From: Clostridiaceae bacterium
Lineage (GTDB): Bacteria; Bacillota; Clostridia; Saccharofermentanales; DTU023
Direction of reading: 5' to 3'
Assembly (NCBI GenBank): GCA_012799825.1
Contig: JAAZKK010000109.1
Coordinates: 1 to 38,991 of the forward strand
Length of the DNA: 38,991 bases
The translations under genes and the position numbers were made by a program. The notes beneath the pieces were generated by a model. The model saw only the letters and a list, made by a program, of their open reading frames with translations. It did not search any database and was not told the DNA's origin. The first letter of the stretch is position 1; every line of letters starts with the position of its first letter. This document shows, in pieces, positions 19,136-29,803 of this stretch.

Positions 19136-20680
19136 TCAGCTTAGGATTGTCAAGCGATACGCTGTCCCGTCGACCACCACATCATAAGCTACATCGGCAT
19201 CGTAGGCGACAGATGCAGGCGCGCTCGTAGTCGAAGGATTGGCAACGGGCGCCGGATTGTTCGTTACAGGAGCTGTTGACTTCGCGGGCGCGCTCTCCTG
19301 TTTCGCCGGGGCATCATTAGCTTTTTTGCCGAGTTCTTTTTCCTCGTAGTAGGTTCTCACCGGTCCAGGGAAGATGGAATAGGCAACCACTTCTTCTTCC
19401 TCAGGTTCTCTTCCAAGAAATTCCGTCATTATCTTTTTGTTGTCTTCATAGACATATGGCAGATCTTCCGGCGGAACAGGTGTCTTTTTGTCCGGGATTT
19501 GAGCCATAACCTTTTCGACGATATCGAGATCAGGTTCGGCGGGGAATTTCCCGTAAAGACCCTGCACGTAGTTTTTGATCTCGGTGGGTACCATCTTATA
19601 GCGCTCACCGAAAAGCACATTTAACACGGCCTGCGTGCCTACCATCTGTGAAAGCGGCGTAACAAGAGGTGGATAGCCCATATCTTTGCGAACGTTCGGA
19701 ATCTCTTTCAGAACGTCGGTTATACGATCGGCCGCACCTTGCTGTTCCAACTGGCTTAAGAGGTTGGAGAGCATCCCACCCGGAACTTGGTAAGTCAGGA
19801 TTTTCGGATTCGGAATGAGTGAGCGCGTACGAAGATCGCCTGATTCGATGTAGTAGTTGACGATTGAATCGGCAAGATCGTAGGCATCACTTAACGCGTC
19901 CAAGTCGAGATCGGTCTCACGATCTGTCAATTTTGCCGCTTCAAGCAGTGTTTCAACCGCAAGATGCGACGTGCCGCCGGAAAAAGGTGAAATGCAGCCG
20001 TCGACAATATCGACACCGGCTTTCATAGCCTGCTCCATCACGAGCGCCGTCGCGTTCGCCGTCGTGTGTGAATGGAGATTAAGCGGCAGATCTGATGATT
20101 CCTTAATCGCGGAGACGAGCTCATAGGCGTTCTTCGGCGTGATGATACCTGACATATCCTTGATGCAAATTGAATCTGCACCCATTGATTCGTACATTTT
20201 CACAAGGTCGGCATAGTATTCGTTGCTGTGTACGGGACTTACAGTGTAAGCGATTGCCGCCTGAACATGACCGCCGTGTTTTTTAGTAAAAGCGATCGAA
20301 TTGCGTACGTTAGTAGGGTCGTTCAGAGCGTCAAATATGCGAATGATGTCGATGCCGTTCTCAATCGTCAGACGGATGAAACGCTCCAAAATATCGTTGT
20401 CATAATGTTGATAGCCGACAATGTTCTGTCCTCGTAGCAACATGGACAATTTCGTGTTGGGCGCCGCTTTTCTGATGTCACGCAGGATTTCCCACGAGCT
20501 CTCTTTGAGGAAGCGATACGCCGAATCAAAGGTAGCGCCTCCCCAGACTTCCATAGAGTAGAAGCCGACCTTATCAAGGACTGCCGCAAGCTCCATGATG
20601 TGTTGACGCGTCATCCGCGTTGCGAGAATGGACTGATTGCCATCGCGCACTGTCAAATCCTGAATCCCAAGTTTTTTCAT
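19136..20680 (-). CDS. oadA: Oxaloacetate/methylmalonyl-CoA decarboxylase alpha-type carboxyltransferase, without biotin-carrier domain
   Basis: KKLGIQDLTVRDGNQSILATRMT, MEVWGGATFDSAYRFL, MLLRGQNIVGYQHY, LHSHTTANATA. Ends P/A-rich linker then YDVVVDGTAYRLTILS*, with no EAMKM. Confidence 0.87.
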   Translation of the reverse strand: MKKLGIQDLTVRDGNQSILATRMTRQHIMELAAVLDKVGFYSMEVWGGATFDSAYRFLKESSWEILRDIRKAAPNTKLSMLLRGQNIVGYQHYDNDILERFIRLTIENGIDIIRIFDALNDPTNVRNSIAFTKKHGGHVQAAIAYTVSPVHSNEYYADLVKMYESMGADSICIKDMSGIITPKNAYELVSAIKESSDLPLNLHSHTTANATALVMEQAMKAGVDIVDGCISPFSGGTSHLAVETLLEAAKLTDRETDLDLDALSDAYDLADSIVNYYIESGDLRTRSLIPNPKILTYQVPGGMLSNLLSQLEQQGAADRITDVLKEIPNVRKDMGYPPLVTPLSQMVGTQAVLNVLFGERYKMVPTEIKNYVQGLYGKFPAEPDLDIVEKVMAQIPDKKTPVPPEDLPYVYEDNKKIMTEFLGREPEEEEVVAYSIFPGPVRTYYEEKELGKKANDAPAKQESAPAKSTAPVTNNPAPVANPSTTSAPASVAYDADVAYDVVVDGTAYRLTILS

Positions 20681-20727
20681 CTAATATTCTCCCGTTATCG
20701 GCTTTTATGATGGCATATCAAGGTCAT

Positions 20728-22200
20728 CTAGTCCTCGATGCGCATCTGTTCCATGAAAACGCTATAGGCTCTGTAGGCCGTATAAATATCTATTTTGCTC
20801 GTCACTTCAAAACACGAGTGCATGGAAAGCACTGGCACGCCGCAATCGATGACCGTAATGCCGAGGTCAGCCTGATAAACAGCAACAGTGCCGCCACCGC
20901 CCAAGTCGACACGCCCCAATTCACCTGTCTGCCAAGGAATATTATTTTTGTCCAAAAGTTTGGTTACTTCATCAAAATATTCCGCGCTCGCATCCGACGT
21001 ATAACCCTTGCCGCCACGACCGACGTACTTAACAATTGCTATGCCGCGTCCGGCATAGGTACTGTTAAGCGGATCAAACGCTGACGCGTACGTCGGGTCA
21101 TAGGCCGCAGCGACATCTGAGGACAACATGACGGACTGTTCAATATTATCAATAAGCTCAAACGCAGAAGGCTCACGGCCAAGTATCGATCGAACAATTC
21201 GCTTCTGAACGGAAGGATAAAGTTGAGAACGCGCGCCGGTAACTCCACTCGAGCCAATTTCCTCTTTATCGTAAAAAATGCACACAGAGGTGCGCCGCAA
21301 CGGCTGATCAATATCGATCAACGCGCGAAGTGCCGTGTACGCGCAAACACGGTCATCTTGTCCGTATCCGCCAACAAAAGCGCGGTCAAAACCGATATCG
21401 CGCGATTTCACCGCAGGGACAATTTCAATTTCTGCCGTCAAAAGATTTCGTTCGACAATGCCGTACTGATCATAAAGCAGTTTCAGGATACCTAATTTAA
21501 AGCGTTCTTTTACGTCTTCATCACTTGTGATCGGGATACCTCCGACGAGAATATTGAGCTCTTCGCCGGACACGACATCCGACGCTTTTTTCTGCATGTG
21601 ATCACTAGATAGATGGATGAGCAGATCCGTGATATAAAAGACAGGATCTTCCTCATTCTCTCCGATGGAGATATCCACGGTCGTTCCGTCATTTAGTGTC
21701 ACAAAGCCATGTAACGCAAGAGGAATCGCGACCCACAGATATTTTTTGATGCCGCCATAGTAGTGTGTTTTTAAAAATGTAAAATCATTCGATTCATAAA
21801 GAGGATTCGGCTTCAGATCAAGGCGCGGCGAATCGATGTGCGCACCGATCATATTAAATCCTTTGACCGGCGAATCCGATCCGACGACGGCGGCGACTAA
21901 ACCTTTGCCGTGTACGGAATCGTACACGCGATCACCGGCTGCAAGCTGTTCATCAGGTTTAAACGCGCGAAAACCGTTTTCTTCGAGAAGACCTACCGTG
22001 AACTTCACAAATTCGCGTTCTGTCTTCCCTTCATTGAGAGCGACTTTATAATCTTCACAAAACGCCATGACGGAATTTATCTCTTCTTGATTATCGGGAT
22101 TCCAAAGATTTTTGAAAGAGAATGTCAATTGTTTGCGTAATTCCTCATATGGCTTACGATCTTTAGGATCGTTCGCAGTGCCTTGGTTCTGTTCTGTCAT
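20728..22200 (-). CDS. M18 family aminopeptidase
   Basis: GAHIDSPRLDLKPNPLYE, GGYGQDDRVCAYTALRAL, FYDKEEIGSSGVTGARS, DCGVPVLSMHSCFEVTSKID. Confidence 0.92.
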   Translation of the reverse strand: MTEQNQGTANDPKDRKPYEELRKQLTFSFKNLWNPDNQEEINSVMAFCEDYKVALNEGKTEREFVKFTVGLLEENGFRAFKPDEQLAAGDRVYDSVHGKGLVAAVVGSDSPVKGFNMIGAHIDSPRLDLKPNPLYESNDFTFLKTHYYGGIKKYLWVAIPLALHGFVTLNDGTTVDISIGENEEDPVFYITDLLIHLSSDHMQKKASDVVSGEELNILVGGIPITSDEDVKERFKLGILKLLYDQYGIVERNLLTAEIEIVPAVKSRDIGFDRAFVGGYGQDDRVCAYTALRALIDIDQPLRRTSVCIFYDKEEIGSSGVTGARSQLYPSVQKRIVRSILGREPSAFELIDNIEQSVMLSSDVAAAYDPTYASAFDPLNSTYAGRGIAIVKYVGRGGKGYTSDASAEYFDEVTKLLDKNNIPWQTGELGRVDLGGGGTVAVYQADLGITVIDCGVPVLSMHSCFEVTSKIDIYTAYRAYSVFMEQMRIED

Positions 22201-22262
22201 AAAACTTCCTTTCCGTGCGACTATCGTACGATGTGCCGCAATTTACTCACTCATTATAACAA

Positions 22263-22284
22263 TAGAGGACATTGCTGTCCTCTA
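22263..22284 (-). terminator. Perfect hairpin between nifU and the aminopeptidase gene; possible terminator or attenuator
   Basis: TAGAGGACA-TTGC-TGTCCTCTA, 9-bp stem and 4-nt loop; weak T tract. Confidence 0.45.
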
Positions 22285-22362
22285 GTCACTTACATAAAAA
22301 ATATGCCGCGTGGTCTGACGTGCTTATGAACGGATTTTTTGCATATTTACACATAATTGTGT

Positions 22363-22788
22363 TTAATGCTCATCGTCATCGAGGATTTTGAACATTTTTT
22401 CGCGTTCAGGGGTCATCAGACCTTCTCTTTGATAGTAGTCGTAGAGCGCTTTCTTTACTGCTTGCTCCGCCAAAACGGAGCAATGCATTTTGACCGCCGG
22501 CAATCCGTCGAGCGCTTCAGCTACGGCTTTATTGGTAAGCACAAGAGCCTCATCCGTCGTCTTTCCGATAATCATTTCGGTGGCCATGCTGGAGGTTGCA
22601 ATCGCCGATCCGCAGCCGAATGTTTTGAACTTAGCGTCGACAATGACATTATCTTCAATCTTTAGATACATCTTCATGATGTCTCCGCATATAGGATTCC
22701 CTACCGTCCCCGTCGCGGTCGCGTCCTCGATTTCGCCTACATTACGCGGATTCATGAAGTGATCGAGTACTTTTTTGCTGTATTCCAT
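22363..22788 (-). CDS. nifU: Fe-S cluster scaffold protein, NifU/IscU type
   Basis: MEYSKKVLDHFMNPRNVGEIEDATATGTVGNPICGDIMKMYLKIEDN, FKTFGCGSAIATSSM, KMHCSVLAEQAV. Confidence 0.93.
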   Translation of the reverse strand: MEYSKKVLDHFMNPRNVGEIEDATATGTVGNPICGDIMKMYLKIEDNVIVDAKFKTFGCGSAIATSSMATEMIIGKTTDEALVLTNKAVAEALDGLPAVKMHCSVLAEQAVKKALYDYYQREGLMTPEREKMFKILDDDEH

Positions 22789-22872
22789 ACCTTTGTTCTG
22801 TCATCCTTCCTTTAAAATAGAAACGCCTCGTCTATGACGTCTCTCTCTTTGCGTTATCAAAGAGCAAATTAT

Positions 22873-24156
22873 CTAGCTAAAATCATACCCTCCGATGATC
22901 GGAACGTCCTTCCCTCCCTCTTCCGGAATGATTGCGGCAAGGCTCCCCTGCTGATAATCCTCCCAGAGCGGTGACATGACACGCAACCTTTCGACGACAA
23001 GCGGAATCACATCAAGGAAACGATCCACTTCTTCGTCGGTCGAAGATCGTCCAAGGGTAACACGGAGCGAGCCATGAGCGATCTCCGCCGGCATACCTAT
23101 CCCCAGCAAAACATGCGATGGATCAAGCGATGACGATGTGCATGCCGATCCGCTAGAACAGGAAAAGCCGAGCGCGTCTAGAAGCAAAAGGATGGACTCC
23201 CCTTCTATGAATTCAAAAGAGACGTTGACATTGTTGGGCAAACGTTTCGTCGGATGTCCGTTGAGTTTTGTATGAGGTACGCGTTGAATGATGCCGTCGA
23301 TCAAGCGATCGCGTAGACGTGTCTGTCGTTTTGCCTCGCCTTCAAGGCTTTTAACGGCAAGTTCGAGCGCTTTTGCGAAGCCGACCGCGTAGGCGACATT
23401 TTCGGTTCCGGCACGTCGGCCGCCCTCCTGTGCGCCGCCGTCCATGAAATTTGCAAGGTGAAGGCCTTTGCGCTTGTAAAGGACGCCGACGCCTTTCGGA
23501 GCATACAACTTGTGCCCGGAAAAAGACATCATATCGCAGTTTAACTCGCGCGGGCGAATCGGTATCGCACCCAATGCTTGAACGCCGTCAGAATGAAAAG
23601 GGACACGATGTTCGCGACATATGGCGCCTATCTCGCCAATCGGCTCAATCGTACCGATTTCATTGTTGGCGGTCATGATAGAGACAAGAATCGTATCTTT
23701 GCGGATCGATTTTTCGACATCATCGGGATCAATCAGGCCAAAGCGATCAACATTGAGATATGTCACCTCATAGCCTCGTTTCTCCAAAGCTTCAGCAGAA
23801 TGGAGAACAGCATGATGCTCAATTTTGCTCGTGATGATATGACGACCCTTTGAAGCATTGGCGAACGCCATACCTTTCAATGCCCAGTTGTCAGACTCAG
23901 TTCCGCAAGATGTAAAAAAGATCTCATCACTTCGGACATCCAAGAGTGATGCGATCTTCGAACGCGCGTCTTCGAGCATGTAGGAAGCCTTGTGTCCTTC
24001 TTTATAAAAAGAAGATGGGTTCCCAAAAACGTGTTTGAGCATCTTTGTCACAACATCTAACACCTCTGGACACGGTGCCGTCGTCGCAGCGTGATCAAAA
24101 TAGACGCGCGGGCTGTGTTCCGCTTCTTTGAGTTGTCGTTCAAGCTGATCGTTCAT
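22873..24156 (-). CDS. nifS: Cysteine desulfurase, NifS/IscS type
   Basis: Start MNDQLERQ at 24156 fits the AGAGGA RBS better than 24180. YFDHAATTAPCPEVLD, FTSCGTESDNWALKG, SFSGHKLYAPKGVGVLY, SGSACTSSSLDPSHVL. Confidence 0.93.
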   Translation of the reverse strand: MNDQLERQLKEAEHSPRVYFDHAATTAPCPEVLDVVTKMLKHVFGNPSSFYKEGHKASYMLEDARSKIASLLDVRSDEIFFTSCGTESDNWALKGMAFANASKGRHIITSKIEHHAVLHSAEALEKRGYEVTYLNVDRFGLIDPDDVEKSIRKDTILVSIMTANNEIGTIEPIGEIGAICREHRVPFHSDGVQALGAIPIRPRELNCDMMSFSGHKLYAPKGVGVLYKRKGLHLANFMDGGAQEGGRRAGTENVAYAVGFAKALELAVKSLEGEAKRQTRLRDRLIDGIIQRVPHTKLNGHPTKRLPNNVNVSFEFIEGESILLLLDALGFSCSSGSACTSSSLDPSHVLLGIGMPAEIAHGSLRVTLGRSSTDEEVDRFLDVIPLVVERLRVMSPLWEDYQQGSLAAIIPEEGGKDVPIIGGYDFS

Positions 24157-24291
24157 ACAGGTGTATTCCTCTATTTTCAATAAAATGACGCATTAAGGTT
24201 ATCCATGATTATTTACCATTGGATATAATAACAAGAACAGGCTGAAGGTACAGTTTCCGTAGTTACCATTAAGAGATTTTTTCATCTCTTC

Positions 24292-25830
24292 TCACGTCAA
24301 CGGTGTCGCATCATCGTCCTCTTCGGCATTGATAACAATTGCGTTTTGATCACCGCTGACGTCACCTTTTTTCACAGCATTATAAGAGAGATTCTGTTCC
24401 GTTTTGGCGCGCATCGCTTTGCGCCGCTCATCAACGAAGGTCATCCACTGGCCAACTTTTTTCTCATAACCGTGATCCGTGGGTGTGTAATATACGGTGC
24501 CGGCAACCTCATCCGGCAGATACGTTTGTGAAGAGATCGCGTCCGGATAATCGTGGCTATACTCGTACCCTTTGGCGTAGCCGAGTTCTTCCATACCCTT
24601 GACCGGCGCATTTCGAATATGAAAAGGCACATCACCCGTGTCACGTGATTCCAAATCTTTCAGAGCTTTATCGATGGCAAGGTACGACGCATTCGATTTC
24701 GGACTTGTAGCGACAGCGATCACCGCCTGAGCCAGTGGAATGCGCGCTTCCGGCAGACCGATCATGGACGCGGCCTGCCATGCGTCGAGTGCGATAGATA
24801 GGACTTGAGGGTTGGCCATTCCGACGTCTTCAGCGGCGCAAATCGTGATGCGTCGCGCGATGAACTGGATATCCTCCCCTGCCCTCAACGCGCGAGCCAG
24901 ATAGAAAATTGCGGCATCCGGATCGCTGCCGCGCATCGATTTGATCATCGCTGAAATGTTGTCATAATGTTCTTCGCCGGCACGATCATAACGGGCAATT
25001 TTCTTTTGCATGGAATCCATGACGACGGCGCTGTCGATCACAATGCTCCCGGTACTGTCAGGCGATGTCGTCATCACTGCAAGCTCCAGCGCATTAAGCG
25101 CCACACGCGCGTCGCCGCCCGCAAGCTCCGCAATCAGTTCAAGCGACGCGTTATCGATCGCGATATCAAGTCCGCCAAGTCCGCGCTTTTCGTCCGCTAG
25201 CGCCCTTTTTAGCACGTCCTTGACGTCGTCTTTTGTCAAAGGATAAAGCTGAAAGACCGTCGATCGCGAAATCAAAGCTTTATTGACCTGAAAGAACGGA
25301 TTTTCAGTGGTTGCACCAATGAGAATTAGTCGACCGCTTTCAACCGAAGGTAGAAGTGCGTCCTGTTGCGATTTGTTAAAGCGATGGATTTCATCGATGA
25401 AAAGCACGGTGCGTCCGCCCGGCGTCAAGAGCGGATTCTCCGTATCTGAAATAACGCGTTTGATATCGGCGACACCCGACGTCACCGCATTCAGCCGCTC
25501 AAAGTTCGACTTCGTCGTGTTGGCAATGATGCGGGCAAGCGATGTCTTCCCGGAACCGGGCGGCCCAAACAGTATAATCGACGAAAGGCGGTCCGCCGTG
25601 ATCATCCTCCAGAGCAGTTTCCCCTCGCCCAAAATATGTGACTGACCGACAAAATCATCTATCGCACGGGGCATCATCCGAAAGGCAAGCGGCGCCTCCC
25701 AGCGTGTCGAGCCGGACATAGAACTCATAGGATGTTCCGACAGTCGATGTTTATCGCCCATCTCGTTAGATGTATTCATCGTTAAATTCGTATACGTTAG
25801 CCATCTTTTAATTGAAAGATGAGTTGTCAT
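24292..25830 (-). CDS. rarA: Replication-associated recombination protein A (MgsA/RarA AAA+ ATPase)
   Basis: LAFRMMPRAIDDFVGQSHILGEGKLLWRMI, Walker A LFGPPGSGKTSLARIIA, LFIDEIHRFNKSQQDALLP, GATTENPFF, C-terminal YKYSHDYP-like region (YEYSHDYPDAISSQTYLPDEV). Confidence 0.93.
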   Translation of the reverse strand: MTTHLSIKRWLTYTNLTMNTSNEMGDKHRLSEHPMSSMSGSTRWEAPLAFRMMPRAIDDFVGQSHILGEGKLLWRMITADRLSSIILFGPPGSGKTSLARIIANTTKSNFERLNAVTSGVADIKRVISDTENPLLTPGGRTVLFIDEIHRFNKSQQDALLPSVESGRLILIGATTENPFFQVNKALISRSTVFQLYPLTKDDVKDVLKRALADEKRGLGGLDIAIDNASLELIAELAGGDARVALNALELAVMTTSPDSTGSIVIDSAVVMDSMQKKIARYDRAGEEHYDNISAMIKSMRGSDPDAAIFYLARALRAGEDIQFIARRITICAAEDVGMANPQVLSIALDAWQAASMIGLPEARIPLAQAVIAVATSPKSNASYLAIDKALKDLESRDTGDVPFHIRNAPVKGMEELGYAKGYEYSHDYPDAISSQTYLPDEVAGTVYYTPTDHGYEKKVGQWMTFVDERRKAMRAKTEQNLSYNAVKKGDVSGDQNAIVINAEEDDDATPLT

Positions 25831-25840
25831 CTATTAGGGT

Positions 25841-27082
25841 TCATAAGCTCTCGTAGAGTGGGAAGCGCTCACAGAGGGCGGTCGCGCGTTCTTTTATGGC
25901 TTCGCAGCTGTTGTCAAAGTCAAACGTAGCTTTCGATATCAGTTCAGCAATCTCTTCCATTTCCGACTCTTTCATACCGCGTGTTGTCACAGCAGGGGTG
26001 CCAAGTCTAAGTCCGGACGTAACCGACGCCGAGAGTGTCTCAAACGGGATTGTGTTTTTGTTCGTCGTGATGTTGACGTGATCTAGGCGATCTTGAAGCT
26101 CTTTTCCCGTGACGCCCGTATCGCATAGGTTGACCAAAAGAAGATGCGTATCCGTTCCGCCTGTCACAAGACGAATGCCATGCTCCATCAGTGACGCACC
26201 AAGCGCTTTCGCGTTCTTGATAACCTGTTCCTGATAAGTTTTAAACGAAGGCAAAGACGCTTCTTTAAAGGCGACCGCCTTTGATGCAATCACATGCATC
26301 AAAGGACCGCCTTGTGTTCCGGGAAATACGGCCGAGTTGATCTTCTTGGCGTACTCTTGTTTGCAGAGAATGATTCCGCCGCGCGGTCCGCGTAAAGTCT
26401 TGTGCGTCGTCGACGTCACAAAGTCAGCATAAGGTACTGGATTCATATGAAGTCCTGCGGCGACTAAACCGGCGATGTGAGCCATATCTACCATTAGGTA
26501 GGCGTCGACGTCGTCTGCAATATCTCTAAATTTCTTATAATCGATCTCCCGCGGATAGGCACTGCCGCCGGTGATAATCAGTTTCGGACGTTCTTCTCGA
26601 GCACGCCGGAGCACGTGATCATAATCGATTTGTTCTGTTACACGATCGACTTGATACATGGCCGTTTTGAAATACTTACCGGAAATGTTGAATTTCATGC
26701 CGTGTGTCAGATGACCGCCATGCGATAAATCAAGTCCTAATATCTTATCTCCCGGCTTCAAGACGGCAAAATAAACAGCGGTATTCGCCTGTGCGCCCGA
26801 GTGAGGCTGAACGTTCGCATGATCGGCGTCAAACAGCGCTTTAGCGCGATCAATAGCTAGTTGCTCCGCGATATCAACGTATTCACATCCGCCATAATAG
26901 CGCCGTCCGGGATATCCTTCCGCGTACTTGTTCGTAAGCACGGAGCCTTGAGCTTCAAGCACCGCTTGACTGACAAAGTTCTCAGAAGCGATCAACTCGA
27001 TTTTGTTGCGCTGACGGTTCAGTTCAAGAATCAGGGCATCGTAGAGTTCCGGATCGGTGTATTTAACATGTTCATACAGCAT
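25841..27082 (-). CDS. glyA: Serine hydroxymethyltransferase
   Basis: TTAGGAGGTCTTTT before ATG 27082. [71 protein letters not shown]. Confidence 0.97.
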   Translation of the reverse strand: MLYEHVKYTDPELYDALILELNRQRNKIELIASENFVSQAVLEAQGSVLTNKYAEGYPGRRYYGGCEYVDIAEQLAIDRAKALFDADHANVQPHSGAQANTAVYFAVLKPGDKILGLDLSHGGHLTHGMKFNISGKYFKTAMYQVDRVTEQIDYDHVLRRAREERPKLIITGGSAYPREIDYKKFRDIADDVDAYLMVDMAHIAGLVAAGLHMNPVPYADFVTSTTHKTLRGPRGGIILCKQEYAKKINSAVFPGTQGGPLMHVIASKAVAFKEASLPSFKTYQEQVIKNAKALGASLMEHGIRLVTGGTDTHLLLVNLCDTGVTGKELQDRLDHVNITTNKNTIPFETLSASVTSGLRLGTPAVTTRGMKESEMEEIAELISKATFDFDNSCEAIKERATALCERFPLYESL

Positions 27083-27118
27083 AAAAGACCTCCTAAAATA
27101 CAAATGGAATACCGTTAG

Positions 27119-28342
27119 TCATTCTACCACAGAGAACGGCGGTATAATGTCGATTTTTTCTATATTTTGTATAGACTGTTCGACAAGGTCAGTCATATCA
27201 AGACCCGATTCCGCTCGTTCCGCGTCGGCAAGCGAGGGATGCGTCTTCGGATGTTTTGATACGAATACAGTGCAGCAGTCTTCGTAAGGAAGAATGGACG
27301 TTTGATATGTGCCGATCTGCCGGGCGAGAGCGATGGTGTCATTCTTGTCAAGGCCGATCAGCGGCCGAAATACCGGATGAGTCGTCACGTGATCGGTCGT
27401 GGCAAGCGCTTCAAGTGTCTGACTTGCTACCTGACCGAGGCTTTCACCGGTAATGATCGATTTTGCTTTTACTTCAGGCGCGAGGCGATCCGCGACGCGC
27501 ATCATGACACGGCGCATGGCGATTGTCAGCATATCCTGTGGAACGACGCGATTCAGTTCCAGCTGCACATCGGTGAAATTGACAACATGCAACGTCATAC
27601 TGCCGGCATAGCGTGCAAGCTGTCCGGCAAGTGTCTTCACCTTCTCGAGAGCCTGAGGACCGGTGTAAGGAAACGTGTGGAAATAAAGCGGGACAAGCTG
27701 CATTCCACGCGATGCCATCATGTAACCCGCGACCGGACTGTCAATACCTCCGGAAAGGAGGAGCACCCCCTTCCCGCTCATCCCGACCGGAAGCCCTTTT
27801 GCGCCTTCAATGATCTCGTGGTAAAGATAAATGCGATCTCGAATTTCTACGAAAAAAGTGAGATCCGGCTGATGGACATCGACTGCAAGCTCCTTCGGAT
27901 AGCGCTCCAACGACCGATCCCCCAGTAAGCAGCAAAGATCGTACGTAGATATCGGAAATTCCTTATTTGCGCGCTTGACTTCAATCTTAAAGGTCTTCTT
28001 CTCACCCGTTCCGAGAATACCGGATGTATAGGTATCGAACACATTAAAGAAAGCATCTTGATCAATCGGACTTACGACGACAGGGCTTGTCGACACAATA
28101 CCGAAAATGCAAGAGAGTCGGTCGACCACCTCGCGCACAGGAAATGATGCATCTAAATCTTTCGGACGAACGTAAATCCGTGAGAACTTCTGTTCGATGA
28201 TCATCGATCCGAGATCGCGAAGGCGCCAGTGCATGCTGCGCATCAAGCAATCTATGAATCGTCCTCGATTTAAACCTTTCAGTGTAATTTCTCCAAGTCG
28301 CACCATTACGATTTGATCAAGTGTTGCAGAACTCAATGTCAT
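27119..28342 (-). CDS. thiI: tRNA 4-thiouridine / thiazole sulfurtransferase ThiI, without rhodanese domain
   Basis: THUMP-containing N-terminus (MVRLGEITLKGLNRGRF), PP-loop VLLLSGGIDSPVAGYMMASRG, IITGESLGQVASQTLE, PYEDCCTVFVSKHPKT. Confidence 0.94.
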   Translation of the reverse strand: MTLSSATLDQIVMVRLGEITLKGLNRGRFIDCLMRSMHWRLRDLGSMIIEQKFSRIYVRPKDLDASFPVREVVDRLSCIFGIVSTSPVVVSPIDQDAFFNVFDTYTSGILGTGEKKTFKIEVKRANKEFPISTYDLCCLLGDRSLERYPKELAVDVHQPDLTFFVEIRDRIYLYHEIIEGAKGLPVGMSGKGVLLLSGGIDSPVAGYMMASRGMQLVPLYFHTFPYTGPQALEKVKTLAGQLARYAGSMTLHVVNFTDVQLELNRVVPQDMLTIAMRRVMMRVADRLAPEVKAKSIITGESLGQVASQTLEALATTDHVTTHPVFRPLIGLDKNDTIALARQIGTYQTSILPYEDCCTVFVSKHPKTHPSLADAERAESGLDMTDLVEQSIQNIEKIDIIPPFSVVE

Positions 28343-28521
28343 GTTCCCTCTCTTTCTTACTCTTTTTATCATACCTTATACGGCAGAAAAAAAAGCTGAT
28401 GCTTACCATACTGAAGATCGATGGACGCGGAAAGCTATGTAAGGATACTATTCTTCAGTTCTTGTCATATTTTTTCATTCATGAGGTTTGAAACACGTAA
28501 TCAGGCAAAGAATGAAAATGC

Positions 28522-29682
28522 TCAAAACGGCATAATTGCGTAACGCTTGTAGTTTGCGGCGATGCACTCTACAAGATAGGATACGTCATCTTCTGTCAGG
28601 AAAGGCGAAAAACTGATTCTACAAGATGACAAAATAAGATCCTTAAGATACCCCATCGCTTCGAGCACTTCGTTCTTGCCTTGATGACGTGATCCGCACG
28701 CTGAGCCGGTGCTAATAAGAATTCGGTCGGCCGACAAGGCGTGCATCAGAGTCTCTCCGCGGATACCGGGGAATGCTACCGCCAGCACATAAGGCGATCC
28801 GTCTGTAGGCGAAAGTATGCGGTGCGGAATCTTTTTTTCGTTTAACAAGTCAAGAAAGAGCGCGCGTAACGACGACACCTTTTTAAAGTGCGCTTCCATG
28901 GCCTCGGATTGGATTGAGATCGCTTCTGCGAGAGCCACCGCGCAGGGTGGATTCTCCGTGCCGGAACGCCTTCCGTCCTGCTGCCCTCCTCCGTCAATCA
29001 GCGGCACAAAATTAGCTCCGGGTCGTGCGAGGAGTGCGCCCGTTCCTTTCGGCGCGCCGAATTTATGCCCGGAAAGAGACACGAAATCAAATCCTGATTG
29101 TCGAAAAGAAAATGGCAGTTTACCTGCAAGCTGCACGATGTCGGCATGAATCAAAGCATCGGGCGCATATTGTCGCGAAAGGCGAACCAGTTCATCAAGG
29201 TCATTGACGGCACCGGTCTCATTGCTCACAGCGATGAAACTGATAAGCCCCGTAGGTGCTTTTTTGAGAGAATTACAGAACGCCTCAATATCTACATTTC
29301 CTTCCGTCGTAAGCGGAACGATATCGACATCGTATCCCAGCTTGTCTTTGAGAAAAACGGCACATTGGCGTGTCGCGTCGTGTTCGCCGGCAGTGATGAT
29401 CAGTCTTTTTGGAAGGCGTGCCGATGCAAATGCCGCGCCTTTTAGCGCGTGGTTCGTCGACTCGGTCCCGCCTGAGGTAAAGATGATGGCATCTTCCGGC
29501 GCGTCGAGAGCGCGCGCAATCTTTTGGCGGGCGCGCGAAACGGTGCGAGCGGCATTTATGCCGCCTTGATGCGACGAAGAGGGATTCAGATTATCTTCTT
29601 TAAGCGATCGTACGTACAGATCCAGCACTTGAGGCAGAATCGGTGACGTTGCCGTCGTGTCAAAATTGTAGATCAAAGTCAT
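28522..29682 (-). CDS. Cysteine desulfurase (second paralog, thiI-linked)
   Basis: YNFDTTATSPILPQVLD, FTSGGTESTNHALKGAAF, SLSGHKFGAPKGTGALL, STGSACGSRHQGKNEVL. Immediately upstream of thiI. Confidence 0.92.
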   Translation of the reverse strand: MTLIYNFDTTATSPILPQVLDLYVRSLKEDNLNPSSSHQGGINAARTVSRARQKIARALDAPEDAIIFTSGGTESTNHALKGAAFASARLPKRLIITAGEHDATRQCAVFLKDKLGYDVDIVPLTTEGNVDIEAFCNSLKKAPTGLISFIAVSNETGAVNDLDELVRLSRQYAPDALIHADIVQLAGKLPFSFRQSGFDFVSLSGHKFGAPKGTGALLARPGANFVPLIDGGGQQDGRRSGTENPPCAVALAEAISIQSEAMEAHFKKVSSLRALFLDLLNEKKIPHRILSPTDGSPYVLAVAFPGIRGETLMHALSADRILISTGSACGSRHQGKNEVLEAMGYLKDLILSSCRISFSPFLTEDDVSYLVECIAANYKRYAIMPF

Positions 29683-29803
29683 GTTATTGAAAGCTTTAAT
29701 TAAAAGGATGCGCTTCCGATTCCGAGGAGCCTGTCAGAGGTTTCCTACGAGAAGATGATGCGCATCCGTGTCGTTTTCTCAAGTGTCGTCAAGATAACGA
29801 GTT

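Noticed and set aside
27302-27928. 208-aa + strand ORF antisense to thiI
   Set aside because: Antisense shadow; no domain signal.
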